Assembly: GCA_903885375.1 (NCBI GenBank)
Contig: CAISIK010000192.1
Coordinates: forward strand, 1-64,000
Length of the DNA: 64,000 nt
Direction of reading: 5' to 3'
From: an uncultured Pseudomonadota bacterium
GTDB lineage: Bacteria > Myxococcota_A > UBA796 > SXON01
The position numbers and the translations under genes were made by a program. Position 1 is the stretch's first letter; every line of letters begins with the position of its first letter. This document shows, piece after piece, positions 40,473-49,150 of the stretch. The notes under the pieces were generated by a model. The model saw nothing but the letters and a program-made list of their open reading frames with translations, had not been told where the DNA came from and did not search any database.

Positions 40473-42122
40473 ATGCCTTTCGAGACCGCCCACCCGCCCC
40501 TTGCTCGCGCGCTTGCCGCCAAGGGTTACGCCGAGCCCACGCCGGTGCAGGCCGCGATCCTGGATGCCAGCCACGGCTCGCGCGACCTGCTCGTCTCCGC
40601 ACAGACCGGCTCCGGCAAGACCGTGGCCTTCGGCCTCGCGTTCGCCCCGACCCTGCTGGGGGCCGAGGAGAAGTTCGGCGCCGCCCGCGCCCCGCTCGCC
40701 CTGGTCATCGCGCCCACTCGCGAGCTGGCGCTGCAGGTTCAGCGGGAGCTCGGGTGGCTCTACGCCGGCACCGGCGCACGCGTCGTGGCCTGCGTGGGTG
40801 GCATGGATGTGCGCCGCGAGGCCTTCCAGCTCGAGCAGGGTGCCCACATCGTGGTGGGCACGCCGGGCCGGCTGTGCGACCACCTCGATCGCGGCCGCCT
40901 CAAGCTCGACAGTGTGGTGGCGCTCGTTCTCGACGAAGCCGACGAGATGCTCGACCTCGGCTTCCGCGACGAGCTCGAGCACTTGATGCAGGCCACCCCT
41001 CCCGACCGCCGAACGCTGATGTTCAGCGCCACGGTGCCGGAGGGGATCGAGGCCCTCGCTCGCCGCTACCAGCGTGATGCCGCGCGCGTGGCCGTGGCGA
41101 TGGGCGAACAGCACGCCGACATCGAGTACCGCGCCGTCGTGGTGGTCCCTCGGGAGACCGAGCGCGTGGTCGTGAACATCCTCCGGTTCGTGGATGCCCC
41201 CGGCGCCCTCGTCTTCTGCCGCACCCGCGATGGCGTGAACCGTATGCACCAGGAGCTCGTGGAGCGCGGTTTTGCCGCGGTGGCGCTCTCCGGCGAGCTC
41301 GGTCAGGCCGAGCGAAACCGGGCGCTCCAGGCCCTTCGGGACCGTCGGGCGCGGGTCTGCGTGGCCACCGACGTGGCCGCTCGTGGCCTCGACCTCCCCG
41401 ACCTCGGTCTCGTCGTTCACGTGGAGGTGCCCACCGACGCCGCCACGCTCACCCACCGCAGCGGCCGCACCGGCCGTGCCGGCCGCAAGGGCCTCGCCGT
41501 GGTACTCGTGCCGGGGGCGCGGCAGCGGTACGCCCAGCGCCTCTTCCACGATGCCAACGTGGAGCCCCGCTGGATGGGGCCCCCGAGCGCGGAGGACATC
41601 CGCCACCGCGATGAGGAGGCGCTCCGCAAGGGCGTGCAGGAGCTCGCGGCCGACGTGCCCGAGGAGGACCTCGTCGTGGCCCGGGAGCTGCTCACGAACG
41701 GCGATGCCGAACGGATGGTGGCGGCGCTCGTGCGCTTCCAGCGCGCCAAGCTCCCGGCCCCCGAGGAGGTGAGCGAGTGGAACCCGCCCGCGCCGCGCAA
41801 GGAACGCGCCCCGGGGGCGCCCCGCCCCACCACCAGCTACGAGGGCCCCCCCCGTGAGCCGGAGGACGACAACCTCCCGCCCGGCGCCTGGTTCCGCATC
41901 AACGTGGGGCACGCCCACCGCGCTGATCCCAAGTGGCTCTTGCCGATGCTGTGTCGTCGGGGCGGCATCCAGAAGCAGCACATCGGCGGCTTCCGCGTGC
42001 TCCGGCACGAAACCCGCGTGCTCATCCACCCCTCGGTGGCGGAGAAGTTCGCGCGGGCCGTGCAGCGACCCGATCCGGCCGATCCCAACATCCGGGTCGT
42101 GCCCTGGTTCGGTCAGGCCTGA
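40473..42122 (+). CDS. DEAD-box RNA helicase with a DbpA-type RNA-binding domain
   Basis: 549 residues. Helicase motifs in order: TPVQAAIL (Q motif), AQTGSGKT (I), PTRELALQ (Ia), GTPGR, DEAD (II), SAT (III), then VFCRTRDGVNRM, VATDVAARGLDLP and HRSGRTGRAGRKG (VI). A charged Pro-rich linker leads to a C-terminal domain (WFRINVGHAHRADPKWLLPMLCRRGG to NIRVVPW) of the DbpA RNA-binding type found in CsdA/DeaD and DbpA helicases. It probably works in ribosome assembly or mRNA turnover. An ATG ten codons earlier is possible; the chosen one gives the normal family start. Confidence 0.92.
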   Translation: MPFETAHPPLARALAAKGYAEPTPVQAAILDASHGSRDLLVSAQTGSGKTVAFGLAFAPTLLGAEEKFGAARAPLALVIAPTRELALQVQRELGWLYAGTGARVVACVGGMDVRREAFQLEQGAHIVVGTPGRLCDHLDRGRLKLDSVVALVLDEADEMLDLGFRDELEHLMQATPPDRRTLMFSATVPEGIEALARRYQRDAARVAVAMGEQHADIEYRAVVVVPRETERVVVNILRFVDAPGALVFCRTRDGVNRMHQELVERGFAAVALSGELGQAERNRALQALRDRRARVCVATDVAARGLDLPDLGLVVHVEVPTDAATLTHRSGRTGRAGRKGLAVVLVPGARQRYAQRLFHDANVEPRWMGPPSAEDIRHRDEEALRKGVQELAADVPEEDLVVARELLTNGDAERMVAALVRFQRAKLPAPEEVSEWNPPAPRKERAPGAPRPTTSYEGPPREPEDDNLPPGAWFRINVGHAHRADPKWLLPMLCRRGGIQKQHIGGFRVLRHETRVLIHPSVAEKFARAVQRPDPADPNIRVVPWFGQA

Positions 42123-42150
42123 GGCTTCGCCCGCAGCGTTTGGCTCGGGC

Positions 42151-42627
42151 TCAGAACCGGTGGTCGAGCATCGCCTTGAAGCTGCCGCCGCCCTCGCCGG
42201 CTTCGAAGGCGCAGGTGATGGTGGTGGTGGGCGAGCGCACCGTCACCCCGCCATCGCCACCGGAAACGTGCTCGATGTCGCCGAGCAGGATGGTCTGGGC
42301 CCCGGAAGCCGGGGAGAGGCGCACCACCTTGTCGCCCACGATCGCGCAGGCGGCGGTGCCGGAAGCATTCTCGGCGTGGAAGGCATCGGGCATCTCCTCG
42401 GTGCCGAGCAGGCCGGCCGCGCGGAGGGGGCGGAGCATCGCCGGGTCGACCAGGCCGCCGTAGCTCACGCGGTTCGGCGAGAGGCTCTGGCCGCCCACGA
42501 CGAGGGAGTACCAGGAGATGCTCACGCCCACGACGCCCACCACGCAGATCAGCGCGAGGAGCGCCACATAGGCGGCGAGGCCCAGCCCGGGCAGCATCGG
42601 CGGGGAGGTTTCTGGCGCGTCGGGCAT
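42151..42627 (-). CDS. Hypothetical single-pass membrane protein
   Basis: 158 residues. A transmembrane helix at about residues 14-36 (GLGLAAYVALLALICVVGVVG) is followed by a soluble domain with short beta-like segments (GTAACAIVGDKVVRLSP, GGVTVRSPTTTITCAFEAG). No family recognised. Its start region overlaps the longest possible reading of the divergent thiD gene, which is one reason to prefer the later thiD start. Confidence 0.65.
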   Translation of the reverse strand: MPDAPETSPPMLPGLGLAAYVALLALICVVGVVGVSISWYSLVVGGQSLSPNRVSYGGLVDPAMLRPLRAAGLLGTEEMPDAFHAENASGTAACAIVGDKVVRLSPASGAQTILLGDIEHVSGGDGGVTVRSPTTTITCAFEAGEGGGSFKAMLDHRF

Positions 42628-42652
42628 GGCACCAGGGGGTTATCCCGGCGCC

Positions 42653-43405
42653 GTGGGACTTTACACGGCGCTCTCGGTGGCGGGCTCGGATCCGGGCGGG
42701 GGCGCGGGCATCCAGGCCGATCTCAAGACCTTTCATGACCGTGGGGTGTACGGGATGGCCGCCATCACCGCCCTCACCGTGCAGAACACCCACGGCGTTC
42801 GGGAGATCGACGCCGTGTCGGGTCGGGTGGTGGGCGCGCAGGTGGCCGCGGTCTTCGACGACCTGCCGGTGCACGCCGTGAAGGTGGGCATGGTGTTGAG
42901 CGAGGATGTGATACATGAGCTGTGTCATGTGTTGGCTCGCCGGCCCGAGGGCGTGCCGGTCGTGGTTGATCCGGTGATGCTCGCCAAGGACGGCACGCCG
43001 CTCCTGGCCCCCTCCGCGCTTCGACTCTACGTAGACCGGCTCCTCCCCCTCGCTACACTCGTCACGCCCAACCTCCCGGAGCGCGCCGTGCTCGCCGCGA
43101 TGGGCTGGCGCCCCTCCCGGGCGGTGCTCACCAAGGGTGGGCACGCCGAGGGTACCTGGGTGGTGGATGAGCTCGAAGCCGAAGGGCAGGTCCACCGGTG
43201 GCGGCATCGTCGCACGCCCTCGGCGCATACGCACGGCACGGGCTGCACGCTGAGCGCGGCCATCACGGCCGATCTGGCCCGGGGTGTGCCGCTGGTCGAG
43301 GCGGTCGGCCGCTCGATCCGCTACGTCTCGCGGCTCATTCGGGAGGCGAAGGCGGGCCTGGGGGGAGGGAAGGGCCCCCTGTGGCATGGGTTGCGGGACC
43401 GGTAG
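42653..43405 (+). CDS. thiD: Hydroxymethylpyrimidine/phosphomethylpyrimidine kinase
   Basis: 250 residues from a GTG that gives the family start GLYTALSVAGSDPGGGAGIQADLKTF. Other ThiD signatures are GVYGMAAITALTVQNTHGV, VKVGMVLSEDVI, VVVDPVMLAKDGTPLL, LVTPNLPERAVLA and the anion-hole motif HTHGTGCTLSAAITADLA. It phosphorylates HMP and HMP-phosphate in thiamin synthesis. An ATG nine codons earlier would collide with the divergent gene. The 3' end overlaps a minus-strand gene by 71 bases. No other thi gene is adjacent. Confidence 0.92.
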   Translation: MGLYTALSVAGSDPGGGAGIQADLKTFHDRGVYGMAAITALTVQNTHGVREIDAVSGRVVGAQVAAVFDDLPVHAVKVGMVLSEDVIHELCHVLARRPEGVPVVVDPVMLAKDGTPLLAPSALRLYVDRLLPLATLVTPNLPERAVLAAMGWRPSRAVLTKGGHAEGTWVVDELEAEGQVHRWRHRRTPSAHTHGTGCTLSAAITADLARGVPLVEAVGRSIRYVSRLIREAKAGLGGGKGPLWHGLRDR

Positions 43406-43712
43406 GGGCCACCGGCCACTGCGAACGCTGGGTGGCCAGCGCCGAGTCGTAGTCCGACTGCCGCTCCACCACGCCGCGGGGCTGGGCCAGCACGAGCGCG
43501 GGAGCGTTCGTGGCGAGCAGCATCTGCACCCCCGTGGTGGCATCGCGCAGGAGGTACACGGCGGCCTCGCGTGCGTGGGGCTCTGGCACCACCAGCCACA
43601 TCTCCCGGGTTCGTTCGGGATCGATGCGCAGGTTTCCGCGCGGATCGTGCGTGAAGATCGCGGCCGGCCCCTCGTGGAAACAACGTTCGTCGAACGTGGA
43701 GGCGAACCGCAT
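43335..43712 (-). CDS. Hypothetical protein, last gene of the vWA/OMP/TPR cluster
   Basis: 125 residues. The first 95 are ordinary globular sequence (REMWLVVPEPHAREAAVYLL, GVQMLLATNAPALVLAQPRG); the last 30 are Pro/Gly-rich and overlap the thiD 3' end. The ATG overlaps the stop of the 29-residue gene upstream (TGATG), indicating coupled translation. No family recognised. The overlap with thiD lowers confidence in the exact C-terminus but not in the gene. Confidence 0.55.
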   Translation of the reverse strand: MRFASTFDERCFHEGPAAIFTHDPRGNLRIDPERTREMWLVVPEPHAREAAVYLLRDATTGVQMLLATNAPALVLAQPRGVVERQSDYDSALATQRSQWPVAPTGPATHATGGPSLPPGPPSPPE

Positions 43713-43801
43713 CAGGCGTCGGGGGCGAGCTGGATGAGCCAGATACTCAGGCCCACCACGCCGAGCACCGACAGGAGCCCTACGACGGTGGCGAGTACCA
43801 T
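43712..43801 (-). CDS. 29-residue single-pass membrane peptide
   Basis: A short gene not detected by length-limited gene finding. It starts 3 bases after the stop of the TPR gene and its TGA overlaps the ATG of the next gene. The peptide is MVLATVVGLLSVLGVVGLSI followed by WLIQLAPDA: one hydrophobic helix of about 22 residues and a short acidic end. Perfect spacing to both neighbours and a clean membrane helix argue that it is translated. It may be an accessory subunit of the envelope complex encoded upstream. No homologue recognised. Confidence 0.55.
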   Translation of the reverse strand: MVLATVVGLLSVLGVVGLSIWLIQLAPDA

Positions 43802-43804
43802 CGG

Positions 43805-45379
43805 CTACTTCACGCTCGAGCGCATCGTCGCCGGGCAGGAAGGCACGACGTCGACCTTGTAGTAGCCGATCTCATCGGCCCAGAACTCTCCTTCGAACGG
43901 CCACTCCTGCCAGCCCTTGCGAATCCGCTCGGTGCGCTTCACCGCCTTGGCGGCCTCGAGCTCCTTGCCGGTGAGGGCGGCCTGCTCGAACATCTGCTGC
44001 TTCATCCGCAGGATGTCGAGGATGAACATCTCGCTGTTGGCGAGCATCCCCTGCAGCTCGGACTGCTGCGCCGCGAAGCGCGCCTTCACGCGCTCGCCCT
44101 CGGCCTCGATGAGCGCATCCCGCCGGGTTTCGAGCCACGTACGCGCGCTGTCGGAGAAGGGGTTGCTCGCGATGGACTTCATCCGTTTGAGCTCGTCGTT
44201 GGCGGAGGCGACCGCCTCCACGCTTTTGCCGAAGCGTTCTTCGCTGGCCCAGGGGCGCCAGAGCATCTCGGGAAGGTCGCCCGTCTTGCCGTTGCGGCGG
44301 TAGGTGCGGGCCGCCTCGAAGGCCTCCGTGGCGCTCATCTTGTCCGCCGACTTGAGCGCGGTGTGCACCGGCTTGTACTTCTCCGCGAAGTGGGCCATCT
44401 GGGCCTCCGCCTCCGGGAACTTGCACAGGAGGAACATGCTGTAGATGCGCAGCAGGTCCGCTTCCGGGTAGTACCAGGTGGAGAAGAAGCCCGAGTCGAA
44501 GGGGAGGAGCTGGGCGAGCGAGCCGTTGAGATCATCCACCCGGAAGTGGGCCCACGCGCGCTCGAACTGCGCATCGGGCCAGTACTCGCTGGCGCGGGAC
44601 ACCCGGCTGTAGGACTCGATGGCCCGGGGATAGTTGCCAGCGCCGTACCACGTGCGGGCCGTGTTGATCTGCACGCTGTCGACCCAACGGGCATCCCGAC
44701 CGCGGCCGCTGGACACGGCGGACTCGAAGGCCTTGAGCGCATCTTCGTGTCGGGCCTGCTGGTTGAGCACGATGCCCTCGAGCACCTTGGCATCGGCCCA
44801 CAGCGGATCGCCCGCCTTGACCATCAGCAGGATGCCGCTCGCCGAGCCCCACTTGCCCTCGCGTACGTTCTCCTTGGCGGCGAGGTAGGCCATCTGGCCG
44901 CGCACATCGTCGGTGCGGGCGAGGCCGAGGTTGCCCGCGAAGGGCTTCTGGAGGATGCTCAGGTCGCCCACGCGGGAGGCGATCTCGATCGCCGTGGGCA
45001 CCCGGAGGCTGACCTCGTTCACATTGGTGTCGGATGCGGTTTCGAAGGCCCGCGCGTAGGCGCACAGGGCCGCATAGGGCAACTTCATCTCGTTGAGGAG
45101 ATCGCCGAGGCGCGCGTAGGCTTCGCCGTGGAACTCCGCGAGCGAGGCATCCTCCACGATGATCACGAGCGCATCGGCCGCGCGGGCCTTGCTGCCCGAC
45201 GCCACCTCGCGGTCGTAGTCGGCGAAGGCCGTCCCGCGCTGTTTGGCCTCCTTCTTCGAGAGCTCCGCCGGCTCGGCCGCGCTGGGCTTCTCGGGCTCCT
45301 TCACGGGCTTCTTGTCCTTCGGGCCCGCCCACGCCGTGGCGCAGAAGAGGAGCCCCAACCAGAGGGGCGCCCGAGTCAC
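43805..45379 (-). CDS. Exported TPR-repeat protein, possibly GltC-like
   Basis: 524 residues from a GTG overlapping the stop of the upstream barrel gene (GTGA). A signal peptide (APLWLGLLFCATAWA) precedes a Lys/Glu/Pro-rich stretch, then helical repeats of TPR type (AYARLGDLLNEMKLPYAALCAYARAFE, RHEDALKAFESAVSSG, NYPRAIESYSRVSRASEYWPDAQFERAWAHF). The C-terminus has coiled coil and ends WQEWPFEGEFWADEIGYYKV. An outer-membrane barrel gene followed by a TPR gene recalls the gltB-gltA-gltC genes of myxobacterial gliding; that comparison is an inference from memory. Periplasmic location is expected. Confidence 0.75.
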   Translation of the reverse strand: MTRAPLWLGLLFCATAWAGPKDKKPVKEPEKPSAAEPAELSKKEAKQRGTAFADYDREVASGSKARAADALVIIVEDASLAEFHGEAYARLGDLLNEMKLPYAALCAYARAFETASDTNVNEVSLRVPTAIEIASRVGDLSILQKPFAGNLGLARTDDVRGQMAYLAAKENVREGKWGSASGILLMVKAGDPLWADAKVLEGIVLNQQARHEDALKAFESAVSSGRGRDARWVDSVQINTARTWYGAGNYPRAIESYSRVSRASEYWPDAQFERAWAHFRVDDLNGSLAQLLPFDSGFFSTWYYPEADLLRIYSMFLLCKFPEAEAQMAHFAEKYKPVHTALKSADKMSATEAFEAARTYRRNGKTGDLPEMLWRPWASEERFGKSVEAVASANDELKRMKSIASNPFSDSARTWLETRRDALIEAEGERVKARFAAQQSELQGMLANSEMFILDILRMKQQMFEQAALTGKELEAAKAVKRTERIRKGWQEWPFEGEFWADEIGYYKVDVVPSCPATMRSSVK

Positions 45380-46047
45380 TTGCTGCCCCCGCTCAGGAGG
45401 CTCAGCCCGAGGCCGATGCCCACGTTCTGCTTGAAGCCCCAGGTGTCGCTCTGGGAGCGGTGCTCCAGCATCATGCTGTCGCGCAGCTCGAGGCGAAGCA
45501 GCGAGGTCTTCGAGAGGTAGAGGCGCGTGCCGATACCCACGGGGAGCGTGGGGGAGACGGTGACATCGCCCGGCGGGAGGAGCGACTGCTCCAGCGTGGC
45601 CCCGAGGCCACCCAGCAGGTACACGTCGTGGTGAACGACCTTCTTCCCGCCGAGGTTCATCTTGGCGTAGGCGAGGGTGTACTGCACATCCACCTCGGCG
45701 CTCGCGAGGTAGCGATAGGCCTCGACGGCCACGCCGTACGTGGGGCCGGCCAGCTCGGTATACACGGCGTTCTCGAGGCCATAGCCGCCGGCGAGCTGAA
45801 GCTCGACGCCGACGGTGTCGGAGAAGTGCTTGGTGCCGGACAGCGCGAGCTGGGGCGCGATGGTGTAGCCATCGAAGGGCATCACGGCGAGCATGGCACC
45901 CAGCTCCAGCGTGCCATCCTTGCGGTAGAGCATCTTCTGCACGACCTTGACCTCGGAGTTCTTGAGCACTCCGATGTCGAGAGTGTCCTTGGCGACGTCC
46001 TTGGTGAGGTCGGCGGCGAGCGCGAGCGAAGCGGTGAGCAGCAGCAT
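45376..46047 (-). CDS. Outer-membrane beta-barrel protein (myxobacterial type)
   Basis: 223 residues. Signal peptide MLLLTASLALAADL, then a short conserved region and about eight amphipathic strands (TLELGAMLAVMPFDGYTIAPQLAL, VGVELQLAGGYGLENAVYTEL, YGVAVEAYRYLASAEVDVQYTLA, HHDVYLLGGLGATLEQSL, RLYLSKTSLLRLELRDSMML) ending in a terminal strand VGIGLGLSLL. The pattern matches the outer-membrane beta-barrel domain family (TIGR04565-like) common in Myxococcota. Function probably structural. Between the vWA lipoprotein gene and the TPR gene. Confidence 0.8.
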   Translation of the reverse strand: MLLLTASLALAADLTKDVAKDTLDIGVLKNSEVKVVQKMLYRKDGTLELGAMLAVMPFDGYTIAPQLALSGTKHFSDTVGVELQLAGGYGLENAVYTELAGPTYGVAVEAYRYLASAEVDVQYTLAYAKMNLGGKKVVHHDVYLLGGLGATLEQSLLPPGDVTVSPTLPVGIGTRLYLSKTSLLRLELRDSMMLEHRSQSDTWGFKQNVGIGLGLSLLSGGSK

Positions 46048-46064
46048 GGAAGGGAGGGCCTCGC

Positions 46065-47372
46065 CTAGATGGGGAGTTGGCGCGGAACGCCGCCGAGGGG
46101 GCGGTAGTAGATGCGCACGTCGGAGTTGTAGTCGGGGATGGCCGTGCCGTGGAAGGACACCGCGTTCTCGGAGGCGTCGTACGTCCAGCCATCGCCCCAC
46201 ACGGCGGTGCCGGCTTCGACCGTGCCGGACACCAGCGCCGACTCATCCACTTCCACGCTGTCGGTGAAGACGCGGATGGTGGAGACGTCGGGCACGCCCT
46301 GGAGCACGAAGGAGGTGAGCTGGTTGTTCAGCAGCTCGCCGAGCTTGGTGAGGTTGTCGCCCCAGTCGGTGGGGGCGCAGCCGTTTTCCTGGTCGCTGAG
46401 GTCGATGTAGCGGCCGGCGGTGGCGCTCGTGGCCAGCTGGTAGCGCTCCACCCCCCACGTCTGGGCGCCGTTGAGGCAGCTGCCATCGTTGTCGTGGTAG
46501 GCGGGGCCGATCACCGCGAAGCGGACCGGGTTGGGGAACTCGGCGAAGAGATCGAGGTACAGCGTGGGGTCGCTGTCGGCGGTCGGCACGCGGCGGCTGC
46601 CATCGCCTTCGTCGGTGACGATGACGACGAGGGTGTTGGCCTCGGGGCGGATGAAGTCGGCCACGGAGCCGGCATCGCCATCGGAGATCGGGGCATCCTC
46701 GGCCCAGCAGCCATCCGGGGGGTTCGGCGAGGCGCGGCAGAGCGTGTCGAGCGCGGCCTCGAGGCCCTCTTCGGTGCCGGCGCCCTCGTCGGTGACCCAG
46801 CCCGAGGGGCAGAGACACTCGAGGAACTCCCTCGGGATTTCATCGCCCTCGGGCAGCGGGCAGGAGCCATCCTCGGCCGCCGCGTAGCCCGGTTCGGTGG
46901 AGAGGTCCGACTCCTTCCAGTAGACCGTGTTGCACACCAGGTTGGTGCGGAAGCTGGTGGCCACATCGGCATCGCCGCGCTTCACGACCGACGGGCTGCC
47001 CGTGAGGGTGCCGGCCTCGCCATCATCGACGCCCGCCGTGGGGCCGGTGGCGTAGTTCGCGCTCGTGGTGGTGATGGCGAGCTGGTAGTCGATGATCGAG
47101 CCGTTCTCGGTGCTTTCCCGCACGTAGTTGTCGACGGCATCGCCCAGGGTTTCGCGCGGGACTTCGGAGCCTTCGGCGCTCGTGAGCTGGCCGAGGAAGG
47201 TTTCGAAGTTCAGCGCGAGCGCGCTCGACTCCTCCTTCATGGACCCCGAGGAGTCGATCACGAAGAGGATGTCGGCGTTGTTGTTGAACGTGGCCTGTTC
47301 GAAACCCGTGACCCGGAACAGCTCGTAGCTGTTGCAACCGGTCAGAAGCGTGAGAGGCAGCAAGAGCGACAT
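46065..47372 (-). CDS. Lipoprotein with a von Willebrand factor A domain
   Basis: 435 residues. The lipobox LLTGC makes Cys13 the lipidated residue. ADILFVIDSSGSM contains the metal-binding DxSxS motif at residues 40-44, with the rest of the MIDAS site later (NTLVVIVTDEGDG). A Cys-rich insertion of about 100 residues separates the parts. The ATG was preferred to a GTG three codons earlier because a GGAG lies eight bases before it. Such lipoproteins bind protein partners through a divalent metal. First gene of a tightly spaced five-gene cluster on this strand. Confidence 0.85.
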   Translation of the reverse strand: MSLLLPLTLLTGCNSYELFRVTGFEQATFNNNADILFVIDSSGSMKEESSALALNFETFLGQLTSAEGSEVPRETLGDAVDNYVRESTENGSIIDYQLAITTTSANYATGPTAGVDDGEAGTLTGSPSVVKRGDADVATSFRTNLVCNTVYWKESDLSTEPGYAAAEDGSCPLPEGDEIPREFLECLCPSGWVTDEGAGTEEGLEAALDTLCRASPNPPDGCWAEDAPISDGDAGSVADFIRPEANTLVVIVTDEGDGSRRVPTADSDPTLYLDLFAEFPNPVRFAVIGPAYHDNDGSCLNGAQTWGVERYQLATSATAGRYIDLSDQENGCAPTDWGDNLTKLGELLNNQLTSFVLQGVPDVSTIRVFTDSVEVDESALVSGTVEAGTAVWGDGWTYDASENAVSFHGTAIPDYNSDVRIYYRPLGGVPRQLPI

Positions 47373-47452
47373 GCTCTGCACTCCGAGGTGAGGCGCATCC
47401 TACCGCCTTCGCGACCGCCACGGCAACCGGGACGGCCGACGGCGGCCTGCAG

Positions 47453-48874
47453 TCACATCTTCTTGACCAGCGAGTTCACCGCGTTGAAGGTCGTGGTGAC
47501 CTGGTGGTGGATGCGGATTCCCTTCTTCTGGTGGTACTTCAACAGTTCCGACCAGATGTTGGTGATCTCCGCGCGCACCTCGGCGTAGCTGCGCGACTCG
47601 ACCAGCGCACGAAGACGCTCGACGGCCGGGGGAAGCTCGGCCTCGGCGTAGCAGTCGACGATGCGCTGCACCGTATGGGCGAGCTGGTCGTGCATCGGGT
47701 GTTCGGCGGCGCCCGAGAGCGGATCGCTGTCCGGAACCGCCTCGACCGGCGGGGGGGGCGCGGCCACCTCGACCACGACGGGCATGCTGACCGACGTCGG
47801 CATCTCCACCATGGGCTCCCAGCTGGTGGGGGCGGACACGTACTCGGGTGCGGCGCGCGCGGGGGCCACGGCGGCCGGCGCGGGGCCGGCGGGTTCGCTC
47901 TCGGCATCCACGGTCGGCGCCGCGTAGACCGGCACTTCGGGCGCGGCCTCGACGGCGGCCTCGACGACCGGCTCCGGAGCGGCCTCTACCACCGGCTCGG
48001 GCTCGGGTTCGGGTTCCGGCGCGGGTTCGGGCTCCACGACATGCACCGGCGCGGCACGAACGGCCCGGTGGTGCCGCTCCGCGGGCGCGACGCGCGGCGC
48101 TTCCTCCGTTTCCTCCGGCGCGGCGGCGCCGGCGCGCCCCCCGCCGATCTGGGCGGCGGGATCGAGCGGGCTGAGGCCGCGGTCGGCGAGGAAGCCATCG
48201 GCGCTGCCGAACATCTCCGCGTACTCGGTGAGGCGGAAGCCGCCCTTCACGGAGCTCGCGGCGAGCTCGTTGAGGCTCTCGATCACCGCGGCTCGACCGC
48301 TGGTGGTCGGGCTGAGGTGCACTTCGGGCGCCACGACGGCATCCACTTGCAGCCGGACCTCGCCGACCGTGATCCGGGTGTCCGCCTGTACGCCCTTCGC
48401 GGTGAGGGTGCCGCCGTTGAACCGGAGGGTGCGGGCGCGCAGCACGCCGGCGCTGACATCGCCGTGGAACAGCGCATCGCCGCCGAGAGTGGGCGTCTGG
48501 AGCTGGGCGGCGCCCTCGACCGAGAGGTTGCCCCCCACCCGCAGGGTGGGCACGGAAAGGCCGCGCGCCGCGTGCAGGTTGCCACCGACCTCCAAGGAGG
48601 CCACGTCGATCTCGCCGCCCACGTGCACCGAGCCGCCAGCCCGAACGTACGCGGCACGGAGGTCGCCCGCCACGCGAACGTTGCCGTGCGCCTCGACGTG
48701 GCCTACCGACTCGCCGCTGGCCAACGAGACGTTGCCGCCGTGGCTCACCACCCGACGAATCGGGCGACCACCAATGGAGGCTGGCAGCACAATGTCGCCG
48801 GCGAATTCGATGCTCACGCCATCGTCGTCGACCTTCAGGTCGACGTCTTCGGGGAACACAAAGGATTGGGCCAT
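47453..48874 (-). CDS. Bactofilin-like polymer protein with a long Pro/Glu-rich linker
   Basis: 473 residues. Residues about 20-190 repeat short beta segments with Gly/Val spacing (VRVAGDLRAAYVRAGGSVHVGGEIDVASLEVGG), typical of the right-handed beta-helix of bactofilins and DUF342/FapA-like proteins. A central linker is rich in Glu, Pro and Ala (EPEPAPEPEPEPEPVVEA). The last 90 residues form a helical domain (AEHPMHDQLAHTVQRIVDCYAEAEL to TTTFNAVNSLVKKM). Bactofilins polymerise without nucleotide and scaffold envelope machinery. The helical C-terminal domain is not usual for them. It lies 80 bases before the vWA lipoprotein gene. Confidence 0.7.
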   Translation of the reverse strand: MAQSFVFPEDVDLKVDDDGVSIEFAGDIVLPASIGGRPIRRVVSHGGNVSLASGESVGHVEAHGNVRVAGDLRAAYVRAGGSVHVGGEIDVASLEVGGNLHAARGLSVPTLRVGGNLSVEGAAQLQTPTLGGDALFHGDVSAGVLRARTLRFNGGTLTAKGVQADTRITVGEVRLQVDAVVAPEVHLSPTTSGRAAVIESLNELAASSVKGGFRLTEYAEMFGSADGFLADRGLSPLDPAAQIGGGRAGAAAPEETEEAPRVAPAERHHRAVRAAPVHVVEPEPAPEPEPEPEPVVEAAPEPVVEAAVEAAPEVPVYAAPTVDAESEPAGPAPAAVAPARAAPEYVSAPTSWEPMVEMPTSVSMPVVVEVAAPPPPVEAVPDSDPLSGAAEHPMHDQLAHTVQRIVDCYAEAELPPAVERLRALVESRSYAEVRAEITNIWSELLKYHQKKGIRIHHQVTTTFNAVNSLVKKM

Positions 48875-49150
48875 GGGGTCTCCGCCGGGAGCGCCGAACG
48901 TAGGGCGCCCGGGCGGACCCGTCAACCGTTCAGGGGCGCTCGTCCTCGCATGACGCGTGCTTTACGAGGCGAGCCGTCGCTCGAGGGGGTGCGCTTCCGC
49001 GCGCGCCCCGATGGGCGGCACCCCGCCAGGAATGCCGGAGGTTCCCTCGGCCCTCGCCCTTCTGTCGGCCCTCGCCCCGGGCGCAACCGCCCGCTTGGGC
49101 TTGCGTTCCGGCCGCCGACTTGGCACACTGCCGGTGCTCAAGGTTGCCCC

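Noticed and set aside
49121-49140. Sigma-54-like site (TGGCAC ... GGTGCT) before the lipoprotein gene
   Set aside because: The GG to GC spacing is 12 rather than 10 bases, so it does not fit the -24/-12 rule.
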